DNA from: Caminibacter pacificus
Lineage (GTDB): Bacteria; Campylobacterota; Campylobacteria; Campylobacterales; Nautiliaceae
Direction of reading: 5' to 3'
DNA: 64,000 nt
NCBI RefSeq assembly: GCF_003752135.1
Contig: NZ_RJVK01000002.1
Span: 124,001 to 188,000 of the forward strand
Position 1 is the first letter of the stretch. Each line of letters opens with the position of its first letter. The notes under the pieces were generated by a model. The model saw only the letters and a program-made list of their open reading frames with translations, did no database searches and had not been told where the DNA came from. Made by a program: the position numbers and the translations under genes. This document shows positions 18,123-27,445 of the stretch, in pieces.

Positions 18123-19004
18123 TTATGATTTCTTCATTGCTTCCATAGCTGTAACGATTTCGATTAATTCTCTTGTTACGTTTTCTTGTCTTACTTTGTT
18201 GAATTGTAATGTTAATTGTTTAACCATTTCTTGTGCGTTGTTTGTCGCTGCATCCATCGCTTGCATTCTCGCACTATGCTCACCAGCAAGTGAATCAAGC
18301 AATGTATAATACATTGTATATTCAAGATATTTTTTAACTAAACTTTCTAAAATTGTTTCATAATCGTCAGTTGGTTCAACTTCCAAAAATTCTTGAGAAT
18401 TTTCTTCAACCACGTCAATCGGTAAAAGTTCGTTAACATGAACTTCTTGTACCAGTTTATTAACGTATCCGTTATGTACTACGATAATATTATCAATTTC
18501 TTCATTTACAAAGTCGTTATATGATTTTTCGATAACTTCCGCCGCTTTTTCATAATTCGGCGCAGAGCTTAACCCTTCGATTTGCTCATACATTTCAATA
18601 CCGGCAAATCTAAAATATTCGATAGCTTTTTTACCGATCACTTTTAGTCTAACTTTTACTTTTTTCTCTTTTAGTTCTTCAATTTTAGCTAATGTAGCTT
18701 TTATAGTATTGATATTAAATCCGCCGCAAAGACCTTTGTCGGCAGTTACTACGATTAAATCTACTTTTTCATGTTTTTCGATATGTGCGAACGCTCTTAA
18801 TGTAATAGAATCTTTAATCGACGTAAGTTTTGCAGAAATCTCTTTCATAACTTCGTCGATTTTTTTAGCGTATTCTCTTGACATTAAAAGAGCTTCTTCA
18901 GCACGTTTCAACTTCGCAGTTGAAACGAGCTTCATCGCTCTTGTTGTTTTTTGCGTATTTTTAACGCTGTTTATTTTGTTTTTTAGTTCTTTTAGAGTTG
19001 CCAT
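18123..19004 (-). CDS. atpG: ATP synthase F1 gamma subunit
   Basis: The 293-residue rotor subunit has the conserved N-terminus LKELKNKINSVKNTQKTTRAMKLVS (coiled coil), the central TADKGLCGGFN segment, and the C-terminal DAATNNAQEMVKQLTLQFNKVRQ...EIVTAMEA helix. It rotates inside the alpha3beta3 head. It starts 5 bases after the stop of atpA. Confidence 0.97.
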   Translation of the reverse strand: MATLKELKNKINSVKNTQKTTRAMKLVSTAKLKRAEEALLMSREYAKKIDEVMKEISAKLTSIKDSITLRAFAHIEKHEKVDLIVVTADKGLCGGFNINTIKATLAKIEELKEKKVKVRLKVIGKKAIEYFRFAGIEMYEQIEGLSSAPNYEKAAEVIEKSYNDFVNEEIDNIIVVHNGYVNKLVQEVHVNELLPIDVVEENSQEFLEVEPTDDYETILESLVKKYLEYTMYYTLLDSLAGEHSARMQAMDAATNNAQEMVKQLTLQFNKVRQENVTRELIEIVTAMEAMKKS

Positions 19005-19009
19005 TTTTA

Positions 19010-20515
19010 TTATCCTTCTGGATTAAACTGAGCCTTAAACTCTTCTAATGCTTTTTTAAGTAACTCTTCTGTTTCTTCGTCAATTTTTTTCTTAGTTCTG
19101 ATATTTTCGAAAATTTGCGGATATTTAGTTTCGATAAACGGATATAAGTCGTCTTCGAATTTTCTAACCGCTTTTACAGGAATATCGTCTAAGTATCCTT
19201 TTGTACCTGCGTAAATAATAACTACTTGTTTTTCAACAGGTAACGGTTGATGAGCAGGTTGTTTTAGAACTTCAACAAGTCTTTGTCCTCTTTCAAGTTG
19301 TTTTCTACTTGCTTCGTCAAGGTCGCTTGCAAATTGTGCGAACGCTTCAAGTTCTCTATATTGTGCAAGTTCAAGTCTTAGTGTACCCGCTACTTGTTTC
19401 ATAGCTTTGATTTGAGCTGCACCACCAACCCTTGATACTGAAAGACCTACGTTAATTGCCGGTCTGATACCTTTGTTGAAAAGGTTTGTTTCAAGGAAAA
19501 TTTGTCCGTCTGTAATTGAAATTACGTTTGTCGGAATATAAGCTGCTACGTCACCACCTTTTGTTTCGATAATTGGTAGAGCCGTTAAACTTCCCGCACC
19601 AAGTTCGTCGTTAAGTTTTGCCGCTCTTTCAAGTAATCTACTGTGTAGGTAGAATACGTCACCAGGATATGCTTCTCTTCCCGGAGGTCTTCTTAAAAGA
19701 AGTGACATTTCTCTGTATGCATCAGCGTGTTTACTTAAATCATCGTAAACGATAAGAGCGTGTCTTCCGTTATCTCTGAAGTATTCACCCATTGTTACAC
19801 CGGCATATGGCGCTAAGAATTTAAGTGATGCCGCATCAGCCGCACCTGCGTTTACAACGATTGTATAATCCATTGCTCCGTGTTCTTCAAGAGTTCTTAC
19901 GATATTCGCAACAGTTGATTGTTTTTGACCTACAGCTACGTAGATACAAATAACGTCTTGACCTTTTTGGTTAAGAATAGTATCGATAGCAACAGTAGTT
20001 TTACCTGTTTGTCTATCCCCGATGATAAGCTCTCTTTGCCCTCTACCGATCGGAACAAGCGCGTCGATAGCTTTGATACCTGTTTGAAGCGGCTCATGAA
20101 CTGATTTTCTCGCCATAATTCCAGGAGCTTTTTCTTCTACGTATCTATATTCAGTAGCTTCGATAGGACCTTTACCGTCAATTGGTTCACCAAGTGCGTT
20201 TACAACTCTTCCGATAAGAGCTTCACCTACAGGTACCGAAATTAGTCTTCCGAGTCTTTTTACAGAACTTCCTTCAGTAATTTCAGTCCCTTTACCAAGT
20301 ACAACCACACCTACGTTATCAGTTTCAAGGTTGAATACAAGACCTTTTTCACCTGTTTCGAATTCAACCATTTCACCAGCCATTGCGTTTGTTAGACCAT
20401 AAACCTTAGCTATACCGTCTGCTGAATAGATAACTTTTCCAACTTCTTCAACATCTACTTTTAGTTCGAAGTTTTCTATTCTCTCTTTTATAATCGAAGT
20501 GATTTCCTGTACCAC
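19010..20515 (-). CDS. atpA: ATP synthase F1 alpha subunit
   Basis: The 501-residue subunit shows the P-loop GDRQTGKT, the segment [12 protein letters not shown], the signature [17 protein letters not shown] and [13 protein letters not shown]. It alternates with beta in the F1 head and binds nucleotide without catalysing. The order atpF'-F-H-A-G-D-C without atpB and atpE follows Campylobacterota, where the a and c subunit genes are elsewhere. Confidence 0.98.
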   Translation of the reverse strand: MVQEITSIIKERIENFELKVDVEEVGKVIYSADGIAKVYGLTNAMAGEMVEFETGEKGLVFNLETDNVGVVVLGKGTEITEGSSVKRLGRLISVPVGEALIGRVVNALGEPIDGKGPIEATEYRYVEEKAPGIMARKSVHEPLQTGIKAIDALVPIGRGQRELIIGDRQTGKTTVAIDTILNQKGQDVICIYVAVGQKQSTVANIVRTLEEHGAMDYTIVVNAGAADAASLKFLAPYAGVTMGEYFRDNGRHALIVYDDLSKHADAYREMSLLLRRPPGREAYPGDVFYLHSRLLERAAKLNDELGAGSLTALPIIETKGGDVAAYIPTNVISITDGQIFLETNLFNKGIRPAINVGLSVSRVGGAAQIKAMKQVAGTLRLELAQYRELEAFAQFASDLDEASRKQLERGQRLVEVLKQPAHQPLPVEKQVVIIYAGTKGYLDDIPVKAVRKFEDDLYPFIETKYPQIFENIRTKKKIDEETEELLKKALEEFKAQFNPEG

Positions 20516-20530
20516 TTATACTCCTTTCGT

Positions 20531-21046
20531 TTAGATTGCTTTTAGTATTTTATTAAGTAATTCTTGTTTTACTCTGTCTTCAACGATTGAAACTTCAACA
20601 TTAAGCACGTCTACAAAAACTTTGATACCGTTTAGTTCGCTCTCCTTTAATTGAAGTTTGATATTCGCACCGAATTTCTCAGATAATTTTTTCTCGATAG
20701 CTTTAAGAGTTTCTTCGGAAACTTTCCCTTCCACTCTACCCGCATACGTTTTGAAAAGGTTTGATACTTTTTCATACAAACTTTGATGAATTTCTTTGAT
20801 TAAATCCATTCTTTTATTTTCAAGCAGAATTCTAATAAAATTTAAGAATTTTTCATTATTGCATTCGGCAATTTCAGATAAAATTTTCACTTTTTCATCT
20901 ACGCTCAAAAGCGGAGATTTAACAATAAGAATGAACTTTTCATCTTTTGCAACCAACGCAAGTCTTGCGATAGCTTCATATACCTTTACAACTTCGTCTT
21001 CGTTTAAGCTTGCCATTAAGGCTTTAGTATATTTTTCAACTACCAT
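20531..21046 (-). CDS. atpH: ATP synthase F1 delta subunit
   Basis: The 171-residue protein has the family pattern: VEKYTKALMASL at the N-terminus, a helical N-domain, then AGRVEGKVSEETLKAIEKKLSEKFG and the C-terminal NVEVSIVEDRVKQELLNKI, a divergent form of the usual GGxxxxxGDxxxD region. Delta joins the peripheral stalk (b/b') to the head. The start overlaps the atpF stop by one base. Confidence 0.92.
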   Translation of the reverse strand: MVVEKYTKALMASLNEDEVVKVYEAIARLALVAKDEKFILIVKSPLLSVDEKVKILSEIAECNNEKFLNFIRILLENKRMDLIKEIHQSLYEKVSNLFKTYAGRVEGKVSEETLKAIEKKLSEKFGANIKLQLKESELNGIKVFVDVLNVEVSIVEDRVKQELLNKILKAI

Positions 21047-21552
21047 TATGCTGCCTTTAATACAAGTTTTGCTGCATCTTCACTTGTGATATGTACTTCT
21101 TTGAAGATTTCTTCCATATATTCTTTAACAGCTTCTTGTTTTGTTTTTTTGATTTCGTTTTGTTTGAACTCTTCGAAATGTCTCTCAAGCATAGCGATTT
21201 CTTCTTCAAGCTGAGTTTTGATTTTTTTCTCGATAAGCTCAGCTTCTTTTTTCGCAGTTTCAACAATTTCATGAGCCATTTGTTTAGCTTCGTTAACTTG
21301 CGCTTTTAAAGCTTCTTTTTTAGCTTTAGATTCTTTTAGTTTTTCTTCTATTTCTTGGAATCTTTTAGCAATTCTCTCTTTTCTTTCAGCAAAAAATCTT
21401 TTTGCTTTGTCGCCTACCAAATACCATAAAATAGCTACGAAAATTAAGAAGTTAATAGTTCTTGGAATAATATCTGTATGTCCTCCGCCCATAGCTTCGC
21501 TTGCAAAAACGAAACTACTAAGAACCGCACCTAAAAGCATCAGTTTTTTCAT
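21046..21552 (-). CDS. atpF: ATP synthase F0 b subunit with signal-like N-terminal extension
   Basis: The 168-residue stalk subunit has a hydrophobic leader (MKKLMLLGAVLSSFVFASEA) followed by a second membrane segment (about 33-50) and a long charged coiled coil (about 52-150). The leader looks like a cleavable signal sequence, as in many Campylobacterota b subunits. It pairs with the b' protein encoded just upstream to form the peripheral stalk. The two genes overlap (21549-21552). Confidence 0.92.
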   Translation of the reverse strand: MKKLMLLGAVLSSFVFASEAMGGGHTDIIPRTINFLIFVAILWYLVGDKAKRFFAERKERIAKRFQEIEEKLKESKAKKEALKAQVNEAKQMAHEIVETAKKEAELIEKKIKTQLEEEIAMLERHFEEFKQNEIKKTKQEAVKEYMEEIFKEVHITSEDAAKLVLKAA

Positions 21553-21977
21553 GCTGCATTCCTTATTTTGTTTTCGATTAGAGATTTCACTTCTTCTTTA
21601 TCTTTAAGAAGCTCTTTTAAAATCTCTTCTTTTTGTTTTTTAAGCTCAAGTTTTAAAGATTCTTTCGCATCTTCGATTTCTCTAACTTTTACAGCTTTGA
21701 TTCTTTCAGCTTCTTCAGTAGCTTTTTTTCTTGCTTCATCAACGATTCTTCTCGCATCGTCTCTTGCAAGCTGAAGAATTGTCTGAATCTCTTCTTCAAG
21801 TTCTTTTGTCTCTTCAGTGTTTTTGTTAATCATTTCAAGTTCAGCTTTTAATTTAGCTTCTCTTTCATCCATAAATTTAACTAACGGATCGAAAAGCCAC
21901 ATTTTCAAAAGCACCATCGTAATCAAAAATATACCGGCCTCTATCAGCATTACGCCAAGGTTAAGGTCTAACATCAA
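21549..21977 (-). CDS. atpF': ATP synthase F0 b' subunit
   Basis: The 142-residue protein has one N-terminal membrane segment (LGVMLIEAGIFLITMVLLKMWLF, about 7-29) followed by KFMDEREAKLK and a charged coiled coil to the end. This is the b' form of the b subunit, which forms a heterodimeric stalk with AtpF. It is the first atp gene here and lies 30 bases after parB. Confidence 0.92.
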   Translation of the reverse strand: MMLDLNLGVMLIEAGIFLITMVLLKMWLFDPLVKFMDEREAKLKAELEMINKNTEETKELEEEIQTILQLARDDARRIVDEARKKATEEAERIKAVKVREIEDAKESLKLELKKQKEEILKELLKDKEEVKSLIENKIRNAA

Positions 21978-22007
21978 TGCTCCTTTTTGTGAAATTTTAA
22001 CATAAAA

Positions 22008-22847
22008 TTAATTTATATTACCTAAAAGTTTTTTTAAATTTTCAAAATCTGTTTCATTTCTTAACTTCAACTTGATATAATCTTTACCTATTTCCGTTTT
22101 CAAACCCATTTTTTTCAAATTATAAGCAATTTCGATAAGTTCTTCATTTAATTCTTCGTTGTCGTTTTTTTCTGTTTGATTTTTATTTTTTAATTTTTTG
22201 ACAAATTTTTCAGTATCTCTTACGTTCCATGAATTCTCTACGATTTTTTTAACTACTTCATTTATCTCTTGTTCATCAAGCCCGCTTAACACTTTTGCGT
22301 GTCCGAGGGTGATTTTATTTTGCTTTAGGTTTTCTTTTACGATTTCAGGCATACTTAAGATTCTAAGAATATTAGTAACATAGCTTCTGCTTTTACCGAT
22401 ACTTTTAGCAAGCTCTTCATGAGTAAACCCGTGCTCTTTTATCAAACTTTCAAGAGAATACGCAATTTCCACAGGGTTTAAATCTTCTCTTTGTATATTT
22501 TCAATAAGAGCGTATTCCCTTAAATCTTCTTTCGAATAAGGAGCGACAATCGCTTTGATTTTCGTTTTTCCGAGTTTTTTACTTGCTCTAAGTCTTCTCT
22601 CACCCGCAACAAGAATATATTTATCATCTTCTTTTATAACGATTACAGGTTGTAAAAGTCCGTGTTTTTTTATAGAACTCGCAAGCTCTTCGATAGACTC
22701 CTCACTAAATTCGCGTCTTGGCTGATATGGATTGGGAATAATTTTTTCAATATCTATTTCATTAACTCCGCTTTCTGGAAGCTCTTTTAAATATCCCGCT
22801 TCGGCATCTTCCAAAATAGCTCCAAGACCTCTACCAAGTCTTTTCAT
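22008..22847 (-). CDS. parB: Chromosome partitioning protein ParB (Spo0J)
   Basis: The 279-residue protein has the family N-terminus (GRGLGAIL), the CTPase/ParB box IIPNPYQPRREFSEESIEELASSIKKHGLLQPVIV, the arginine motif LVAGERRLRASKKLG, and a helix-turn-helix (TLGHAKVLSGL, SYVTNILRI). It loads at parS sites and cooperates with ParA in origin segregation. I found no perfect parS sequence in the window. It overlaps parA by 4 bases. Confidence 0.96.
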   Translation of the reverse strand: MKRLGRGLGAILEDAEAGYLKELPESGVNEIDIEKIIPNPYQPRREFSEESIEELASSIKKHGLLQPVIVIKEDDKYILVAGERRLRASKKLGKTKIKAIVAPYSKEDLREYALIENIQREDLNPVEIAYSLESLIKEHGFTHEELAKSIGKSRSYVTNILRILSMPEIVKENLKQNKITLGHAKVLSGLDEQEINEVVKKIVENSWNVRDTEKFVKKLKNKNQTEKNDNEELNEELIEIAYNLKKMGLKTEIGKDYIKLKLRNETDFENLKKLLGNIN

Positions 22848-23635
22848 TCGTTACTCTCCAATATTTTTTTAGCAAGCATCTCATAAGCTACGGCACCTTT
22901 GCTTTTTATATCGTAAAGAATTATAGGTTTTCCGAAACTCGGAGCTTCGGCTAAACGTACGTTTCTTGGAATAACTAAGATATTTTCTTTATTATCCTTA
23001 TCGAAAATAAACATTTTATCTCTAAAAAACCTCCTAAGCTCCGCTAAAACGTGTTTTGAGAGATTGTTTTGAGAAGAATACATAGTAGGAAGAACGCCTT
23101 TGATTTTGAGTTTCGGGTTTTTTTCTCTTTTTAGAAGTTTGATAGTATTAAGAAGCTGGCTTAATCCTTCAAGTGCGAAAAATTCCGTCTGAACGGGAAT
23201 AATTACGCTATCGCTCGCATTTAGGGCATTGATAGTAATAAGCCCTAAAGTAGGAGGAGTGTCGATAATGATGTAGTCATAATCTTTTTTCAGCTCTTTG
23301 ATTCTCTTTTTTAATATCATCTCTTTATCGTCAAATTCTTCAAACTCCCTCTCAATCCCGACAAGACCGATATTCGAAGGAATAATATCAAGAGTCGGAA
23401 GCGTAGTGTTTAAAATTACTTCGTTAATGTTTTTGCTACCTATTAATACGTGATAAAGATTGTATTCGTAATCGTTTTTATAAAAACCTAATGATGAAGT
23501 CGCATTTGCCTGCGGATCCGCGTCTATTAACAATACTTTCTTATCGGCTATTGCAAGTGACGCCGCTAAGTTCACCGCAGTAGTGGTCTTTCCAACCCCG
23601 CCTTTTTGATTTGCTACCGAAATTATCTCAATCAT
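22844..23635 (-). CDS. parA: Chromosome partitioning ATPase ParA (Soj)
   Basis: The 263-residue Walker-type ATPase carries the deviant P-loop QKGGVGKTTTAVNLAASLA, DADPQANAT and the Walker B region DYIIIDTPPTLG. It binds DNA and moves ParB-bound origins. It overlaps birA by 4 bases and parB by 4 bases, so it sits inside one long fmt-to-cpoB directed gene series. Confidence 0.97.
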   Translation of the reverse strand: MIEIISVANQKGGVGKTTTAVNLAASLAIADKKVLLIDADPQANATSSLGFYKNDYEYNLYHVLIGSKNINEVILNTTLPTLDIIPSNIGLVGIEREFEEFDDKEMILKKRIKELKKDYDYIIIDTPPTLGLITINALNASDSVIIPVQTEFFALEGLSQLLNTIKLLKREKNPKLKIKGVLPTMYSSQNNLSKHVLAELRRFFRDKMFIFDKDNKENILVIPRNVRLAEAPSFGKPIILYDIKSKGAVAYEMLAKKILESNE

Positions 23636-24234
23636 CGTCTTGAATACACCTTTTTATTATTTTTTATAATGGCACCGTCATCCGATAAATCGCCCTCAAT
23701 ACCGAAAAAATCTTTTGTAAGTTCAAATTCTCTTTTGTATTCGTCGATTATCATTTCCCAAGAAGGCTTAGTTTGTAAAGTCTCGAAATATTCTTTTAGA
23801 ATTTTATCATTTTTTATTTTTATATCCAAACTCTCAAATTCACCGACGTTTTTTTGAGTATTCAACCCTATACCGCAAACTATATGATTTTCTACAATTT
23901 GAGTCAAAACGCCACCGATTTTTTTACTTAAATAGATATCGTTAGGCCATTTTAAAACGGCCTTGCTTCCTAAATTATTGAGTGTTTTTTTAAAAATAAA
24001 TCCGAAATATATAGAAAGACTCTGAATCGGTACGAAACTAAATTCGTTTTTTAAATAAGCAAAAGAGAAAAAAAGATTTCCCCTCTCCCCTATCCAGCTA
24101 TTGCCTCTTGTTCCGATTCCTGCGGTTTGATATTCGCTCCACACGCAAACGGGAGGTTTAATAACCGAATTTTTGAGGGCTTTTAAAAGATATTTTTGAG
24201 TCGAATCCACCTCTTTTAAATAGATAAATCTCAT
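23632..24234 (-). CDS. birA: Biotin--[acetyl-CoA-carboxylase] ligase
   Basis: The 200-residue protein has the ligase core: KEVDSTQKYL, YQTAGIGTRGNSWIG (the variant of GRGRxGR), LKWPNDIYL with the catalytic Lys, and KIGGVLTQI. It joins biotin to the carboxyl carrier protein of acetyl-CoA carboxylase. It lacks the N-terminal DNA-binding domain of E. coli BirA, so it is an enzyme only. The Met start overlaps the stop of the upstream lipoprotein gene (ATGA). Confidence 0.93.
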   Translation of the reverse strand: MRFIYLKEVDSTQKYLLKALKNSVIKPPVCVWSEYQTAGIGTRGNSWIGERGNLFFSFAYLKNEFSFVPIQSLSIYFGFIFKKTLNNLGSKAVLKWPNDIYLSKKIGGVLTQIVENHIVCGIGLNTQKNVGEFESLDIKIKNDKILKEYFETLQTKPSWEMIIDEYKREFELTKDFFGIEGDLSDDGAIIKNNKKVYSRR

Positions 24235-24713
24235 TGCTCTTCAAATTTTTTCACTTCCACAAAAAGTTTTTTTCCGTCATCGGTTTTTTGAACGATATAA
24301 TTAATATTTGCCGTAATATTGTAATCTTTGAATTTATAAACCGCCGTTGCCGAACATGTCACTTTTTGAATTTCTTTGTTTTTCGAATCGGTTCTGATAT
24401 CTTTTAATTCGAAATCTACATTTTTATATTTTTCTTTATAGTTATCTATCATTTTTTTAATTTTAGGATTTTCTCCTGCTGCCGCAAGTCCCATAGTCAT
24501 CGTTAATTTCGCCATTGCAAAACTCATAGGCGTTACAGGTTTATTATCTTTTTTCAAAACATCATAAGCCATCATATCTATAATCACGTTTCCTTGCGTA
24601 GCGTTTTTCACCATCTCTTTTACCTGAGAATCGCTACAACTTACATCATTGTTAAAACAACCGCTAAAAAACAGCGAAGTTCCTAAAATAGCTCCTAAAA
24701 ATAACTTTTTCAT
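24231..24713 (-). CDS. Lipoprotein of unknown function
   Basis: I do not recognise the family. The 160-residue protein has a signal peptide with a lipobox (LFFSGC, Cys19), two more cysteines (C26 and a Cys in KVTCSATAVY), a helical first half and a beta-rich second half (YKFKDYNITANINYIVQKTDDGKKLFVEV). This layout is that of a small periplasmic lipid-anchored domain. It lies between fmt and birA, with a 4-base overlap to birA. Confidence 0.75.
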   Translation of the reverse strand: MKKLFLGAILGTSLFFSGCFNNDVSCSDSQVKEMVKNATQGNVIIDMMAYDVLKKDNKPVTPMSFAMAKLTMTMGLAAAGENPKIKKMIDNYKEKYKNVDFELKDIRTDSKNKEIQKVTCSATAVYKFKDYNITANINYIVQKTDDGKKLFVEVKKFEEQ

Positions 24714-24723
24714 CCTTAATCCT

Positions 24724-25608
24724 TTAATTTAAAATATTATCACCGGTTTTTAATCTTTTTCCGTTTACGAAATCTACTGCTTTTACCTCTTTTTTTCCGG
24801 GTGCTTGTACTTTTAAAAGTTTTATTTTACCTTTTTCGCACCCTACCACCACTCCGTCGTTTATTTCTAAAATTTCACCCGGAGTGTTTGAAGAATCGGT
24901 ATCTAAAAGAATCATTTCGTTTATTTTGAATTTTTCAGTGAAAATTCCCGGCCACGGCATAAAAGCTCTATATTTTCTATCGATAATTTCGGCACTTTTA
25001 AAATCTACAAGTCCGTCTTGTTTTTTTATTTTCGGAGAGTACGTTGCGAAAATATCGTTTTGTTTTAGGGGTTTTATTTTTTTAAAGTTTTCAATCGTAT
25101 AAATAATTTGTTTTGCCGCAATATCAGCCAGTTCATCAAACAAATCGATACTTGTTTTTCTGTCTACTTCCGTAAAGTCCCAACACAAAATATCTCCGGT
25201 ATCAAGCCCCTCGTCCATAAGCATAGAAGTAACACCCGTATATTCATCTCCGTTTAAAATAGCACTTTGTATAGGGCTTGCCCCTCGATATTTAGGCAAT
25301 AAAGAAGCGTGCAGATTAATACAAGGCGCCGTTTGAAGTACGTGTTTCGGAAGCAAAAGTCCATACGCCGCCACTACGATAAAATCTGCATTAAACCTAC
25401 TCAAATCCTCTTCTTTTAAACTGCTCGGAGTAAAAACCTCAAAGCCTTTTTCAAGTGCATATTTTTTAACGGGGGTAGGAGTTAATACTTTTTTTCTACC
25501 TACAGGTTTATCAGGCTGCGTATAAACTCCCGCTATTTCATAATGTCTTGCAAGCTCATCCAAAATTTTAACCGCATAATCGGGACTCCCCATAAAAACC
25601 ACTCTCAT
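24724..25608 (-). CDS. fmt: Methionyl-tRNA formyltransferase
   Basis: The 294-residue enzyme has the formyltransferase N-domain: MRVVFMGSPDYAVKIL, YTQPDKPVGRKK, the catalytic NLHASLLPKYRGASPIQ (Asn, His) with MDEGLDTGDIL (Asp), and a C-terminal OB-like domain. It formylates the initiator Met-tRNA. Its upstream spacer (25612-25762) is nearly free of C on the coding strand. Confidence 0.96.
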   Translation of the reverse strand: MRVVFMGSPDYAVKILDELARHYEIAGVYTQPDKPVGRKKVLTPTPVKKYALEKGFEVFTPSSLKEEDLSRFNADFIVVAAYGLLLPKHVLQTAPCINLHASLLPKYRGASPIQSAILNGDEYTGVTSMLMDEGLDTGDILCWDFTEVDRKTSIDLFDELADIAAKQIIYTIENFKKIKPLKQNDIFATYSPKIKKQDGLVDFKSAEIIDRKYRAFMPWPGIFTEKFKINEMILLDTDSSNTPGEILEINDGVVVGCEKGKIKLLKVQAPGKKEVKAVDFVNGKRLKTGDNILN

Positions 25609-25611
25609 TTT

Positions 25612-25762
25612 ATTCCTTTTTTACTTCACTTTTTTACCAACTCTATTTCTCATCACTTTCCAATCTTTTCCTCATCTTCACCTTATCATCATTTTACAAA
25701 CTCACAATTTCACTATTTCACAACATTCACCACTTTCACGATTCCCTACTCTCACCGACTCC
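25612..25762 (-). repeat. C-depleted spacer with GTGAAAT-like repeats (pit-fmt)
   Basis: Read on the minus strand, this 151-base spacer between pit and fmt contains almost no C and has degenerate repeats such as GTGAAATAGTGAAATTGTGA and GATGATAAGGTGAAGATGAG. A related spacer lies between mnmG and the next gene (33918-34055), and similar words occur after phoU (31872-31900). I see no gene in it. Confidence 0.5.
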
Positions 25763-27382
25763 CTAAACCATCATCCCTTTAATCATAAAGAAAATCATAG
25801 CCGCAAGCACCGCCGCAACAGGCACCGTAATAATCCAAGCGGCGATAATTTTTTTGAAAAGGTCTCTTTTTACGTATTTCACTTTTTCTTCTTTTTTAAG
25901 TATTTTTTTGAATCTTTTAATACTTTTTTCCAAATCCTCTATAAGCTCGATAAGTTCTACGATTCTTTTATAATCCTCTTTTGATTTGTCCGTTTTTTGT
26001 TTTAGGTCTTCAAGTTCGAGTTCGTACGCTTTAAGTTGTTTTTCGAAATTTTTGATTTCTCTATCGATTTCGTCCTCTTTTTGTTCTACAAGTTGCAACC
26101 ACTCTCTTAAAAACCCTACCCCGAAAATCGCACCGACTGCAATATGAGTAGAGCTTACAGGAAGTCCGAGTTGAGAAGCGATAATAACGGTAATAGCAGC
26201 TGCAAGTGCCACACAAAAACCTCTAATAGGGTCTATTTTCGTAATCTCGTCACCTACGGTTTTAATGAGTCTCGGTCCGTAAAGAGCAAGTCCTAACGAA
26301 ATACCAAGAGCACCAATAGCCATTACCCAAAAAGGAATAGCGGATTTACTTGAAATCCCGCCGTTCATTACCGCATCGGCAATAGCGGCAAGCGGACCTA
26401 CGGCATTTGCTACGTCATTTGCTCCGTGAGCGAAACTCAGCAAAGCCGCCGCGAAAATCAAAGGTACAGTAAAATATTTATTAATTCCTTCTCTTGTGTT
26501 TTTAATCTCTTCTTTTTTAAGTTTAGCAACCATTAAGAAATAAACGATAACGGCTAAAATAAGCCCGAAAATCGAAGCAACTCCGAAAGTAGGTTTTTTA
26601 GTATGAGGCAAGAAGCTCAAAACTTCCGTAATATTCACCCAAACGTGCTTTAAGCCTTTCATAGTCAAATACGTAACAAATGCCCACGTCATAATCGAAA
26701 CGTAAATAGGCACCCATTTTTTAGCCGCACTAACTTTATCTTCTTTGAAAACAATTGTCTTTTTAATCGCATAAAGAAAAGAAGCGGCTATTATTCCGCC
26801 TAAAACCGGAGAAATAACCCAAGAAGCGGCAATTTTACCCATAGTAGCCCAATGAACGATACTAAACCCGGCAGCAGCGATTCCTGCTCCCATAACTCCA
26901 CCGACTATAGAGTGAGTCGTAGAAACGGGAGCTTTGAATACCGTAGCGAGATTGAGCCATAAAGCGGCCGCAAGCAGTGCCGACATCATAGCCCAAATAA
27001 ACATATTAACATCACCACCGAACGCATTTAAATCGATAATACCTTTTCTAATGGTATTGGTTACGTCCGCACCCGCTATTAAAGCCCCGGCAGCTTCGAA
27101 AATAGCGGCGATAATAATAGCACCTGTAAGGCTCAAAGCCCTACTTCCCACCGCCGGTCCTACGTTATTGGCAACATCGTTCGCACCGATATTCATAGCC
27201 ATATAAGCACCGAAAATTGTAGCAATCACTAAGAAGATGTTATTTGGAACACTTCCCGTTTTTGCGTACGTATAAAGTACGACAACGGCAATAAATAAAA
27301 GTCCGATACCGAATCTAACAAAATCGATACCTGCTGATTTTCTTGCTTTCTTTTCAAACTTGGAGATAGTCTGCAGTTCCAT
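25763..27382 (-). CDS. pit: Inorganic phosphate transporter, PiT family
   Basis: The 539-residue membrane protein has two PiT repeats: GAYMAMNIGANDVANNVGPAVG near residue 60 and FAHGANDVANAVGPLAA near 318, with PVSTTHSIVGG and PVSSTHIAVGA. A charged coiled-coil insert (about 415-500) separates the last transmembrane helices. It uses ion gradients to bring in phosphate, complementing the ATP-driven Pst system encoded upstream on the same strand. Its ribosome site lies in a hairpin (27388-27403). Confidence 0.93.
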   Translation of the reverse strand: MELQTISKFEKKARKSAGIDFVRFGIGLLFIAVVVLYTYAKTGSVPNNIFLVIATIFGAYMAMNIGANDVANNVGPAVGSRALSLTGAIIIAAIFEAAGALIAGADVTNTIRKGIIDLNAFGGDVNMFIWAMMSALLAAALWLNLATVFKAPVSTTHSIVGGVMGAGIAAAGFSIVHWATMGKIAASWVISPVLGGIIAASFLYAIKKTIVFKEDKVSAAKKWVPIYVSIMTWAFVTYLTMKGLKHVWVNITEVLSFLPHTKKPTFGVASIFGLILAVIVYFLMVAKLKKEEIKNTREGINKYFTVPLIFAAALLSFAHGANDVANAVGPLAAIADAVMNGGISSKSAIPFWVMAIGALGISLGLALYGPRLIKTVGDEITKIDPIRGFCVALAAAITVIIASQLGLPVSSTHIAVGAIFGVGFLREWLQLVEQKEDEIDREIKNFEKQLKAYELELEDLKQKTDKSKEDYKRIVELIELIEDLEKSIKRFKKILKKEEKVKYVKRDLFKKIIAAWIITVPVAAVLAAMIFFMIKGMMV

Positions 27383-27387
27383 AGCGC

Positions 27388-27403
27388 CCTCTTTTTTAAG
27401 AGG
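27388..27403 (-). promoter_or_regulatory. Hairpin burying the ribosome site of pit
   Basis: On the minus strand CCTCTT and AAGAGG pair with an AAAA loop. The 3' arm AAGAGG is the ribosome site, 5 bases before the ATG of pit. The design equals the cpoB leader hairpin. Confidence 0.55.
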
Positions 27404-27445
27404 AATTTTACAAAAAGAAAAAAAAGAAGTAAATAAGGAGATTTT

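Noticed and set aside
22008-23635. Replication origin near parAB or mnmG
   Set aside because: No dnaA, no cluster of DnaA boxes and no perfect parS sequence could be found by eye, so the par genes alone do not support an origin here.
25612-25762. C-poor spacer as a CRISPR-like array
   Set aside because: The units are degenerate, have no constant length and no unique spacers, and no cas gene is in the window.
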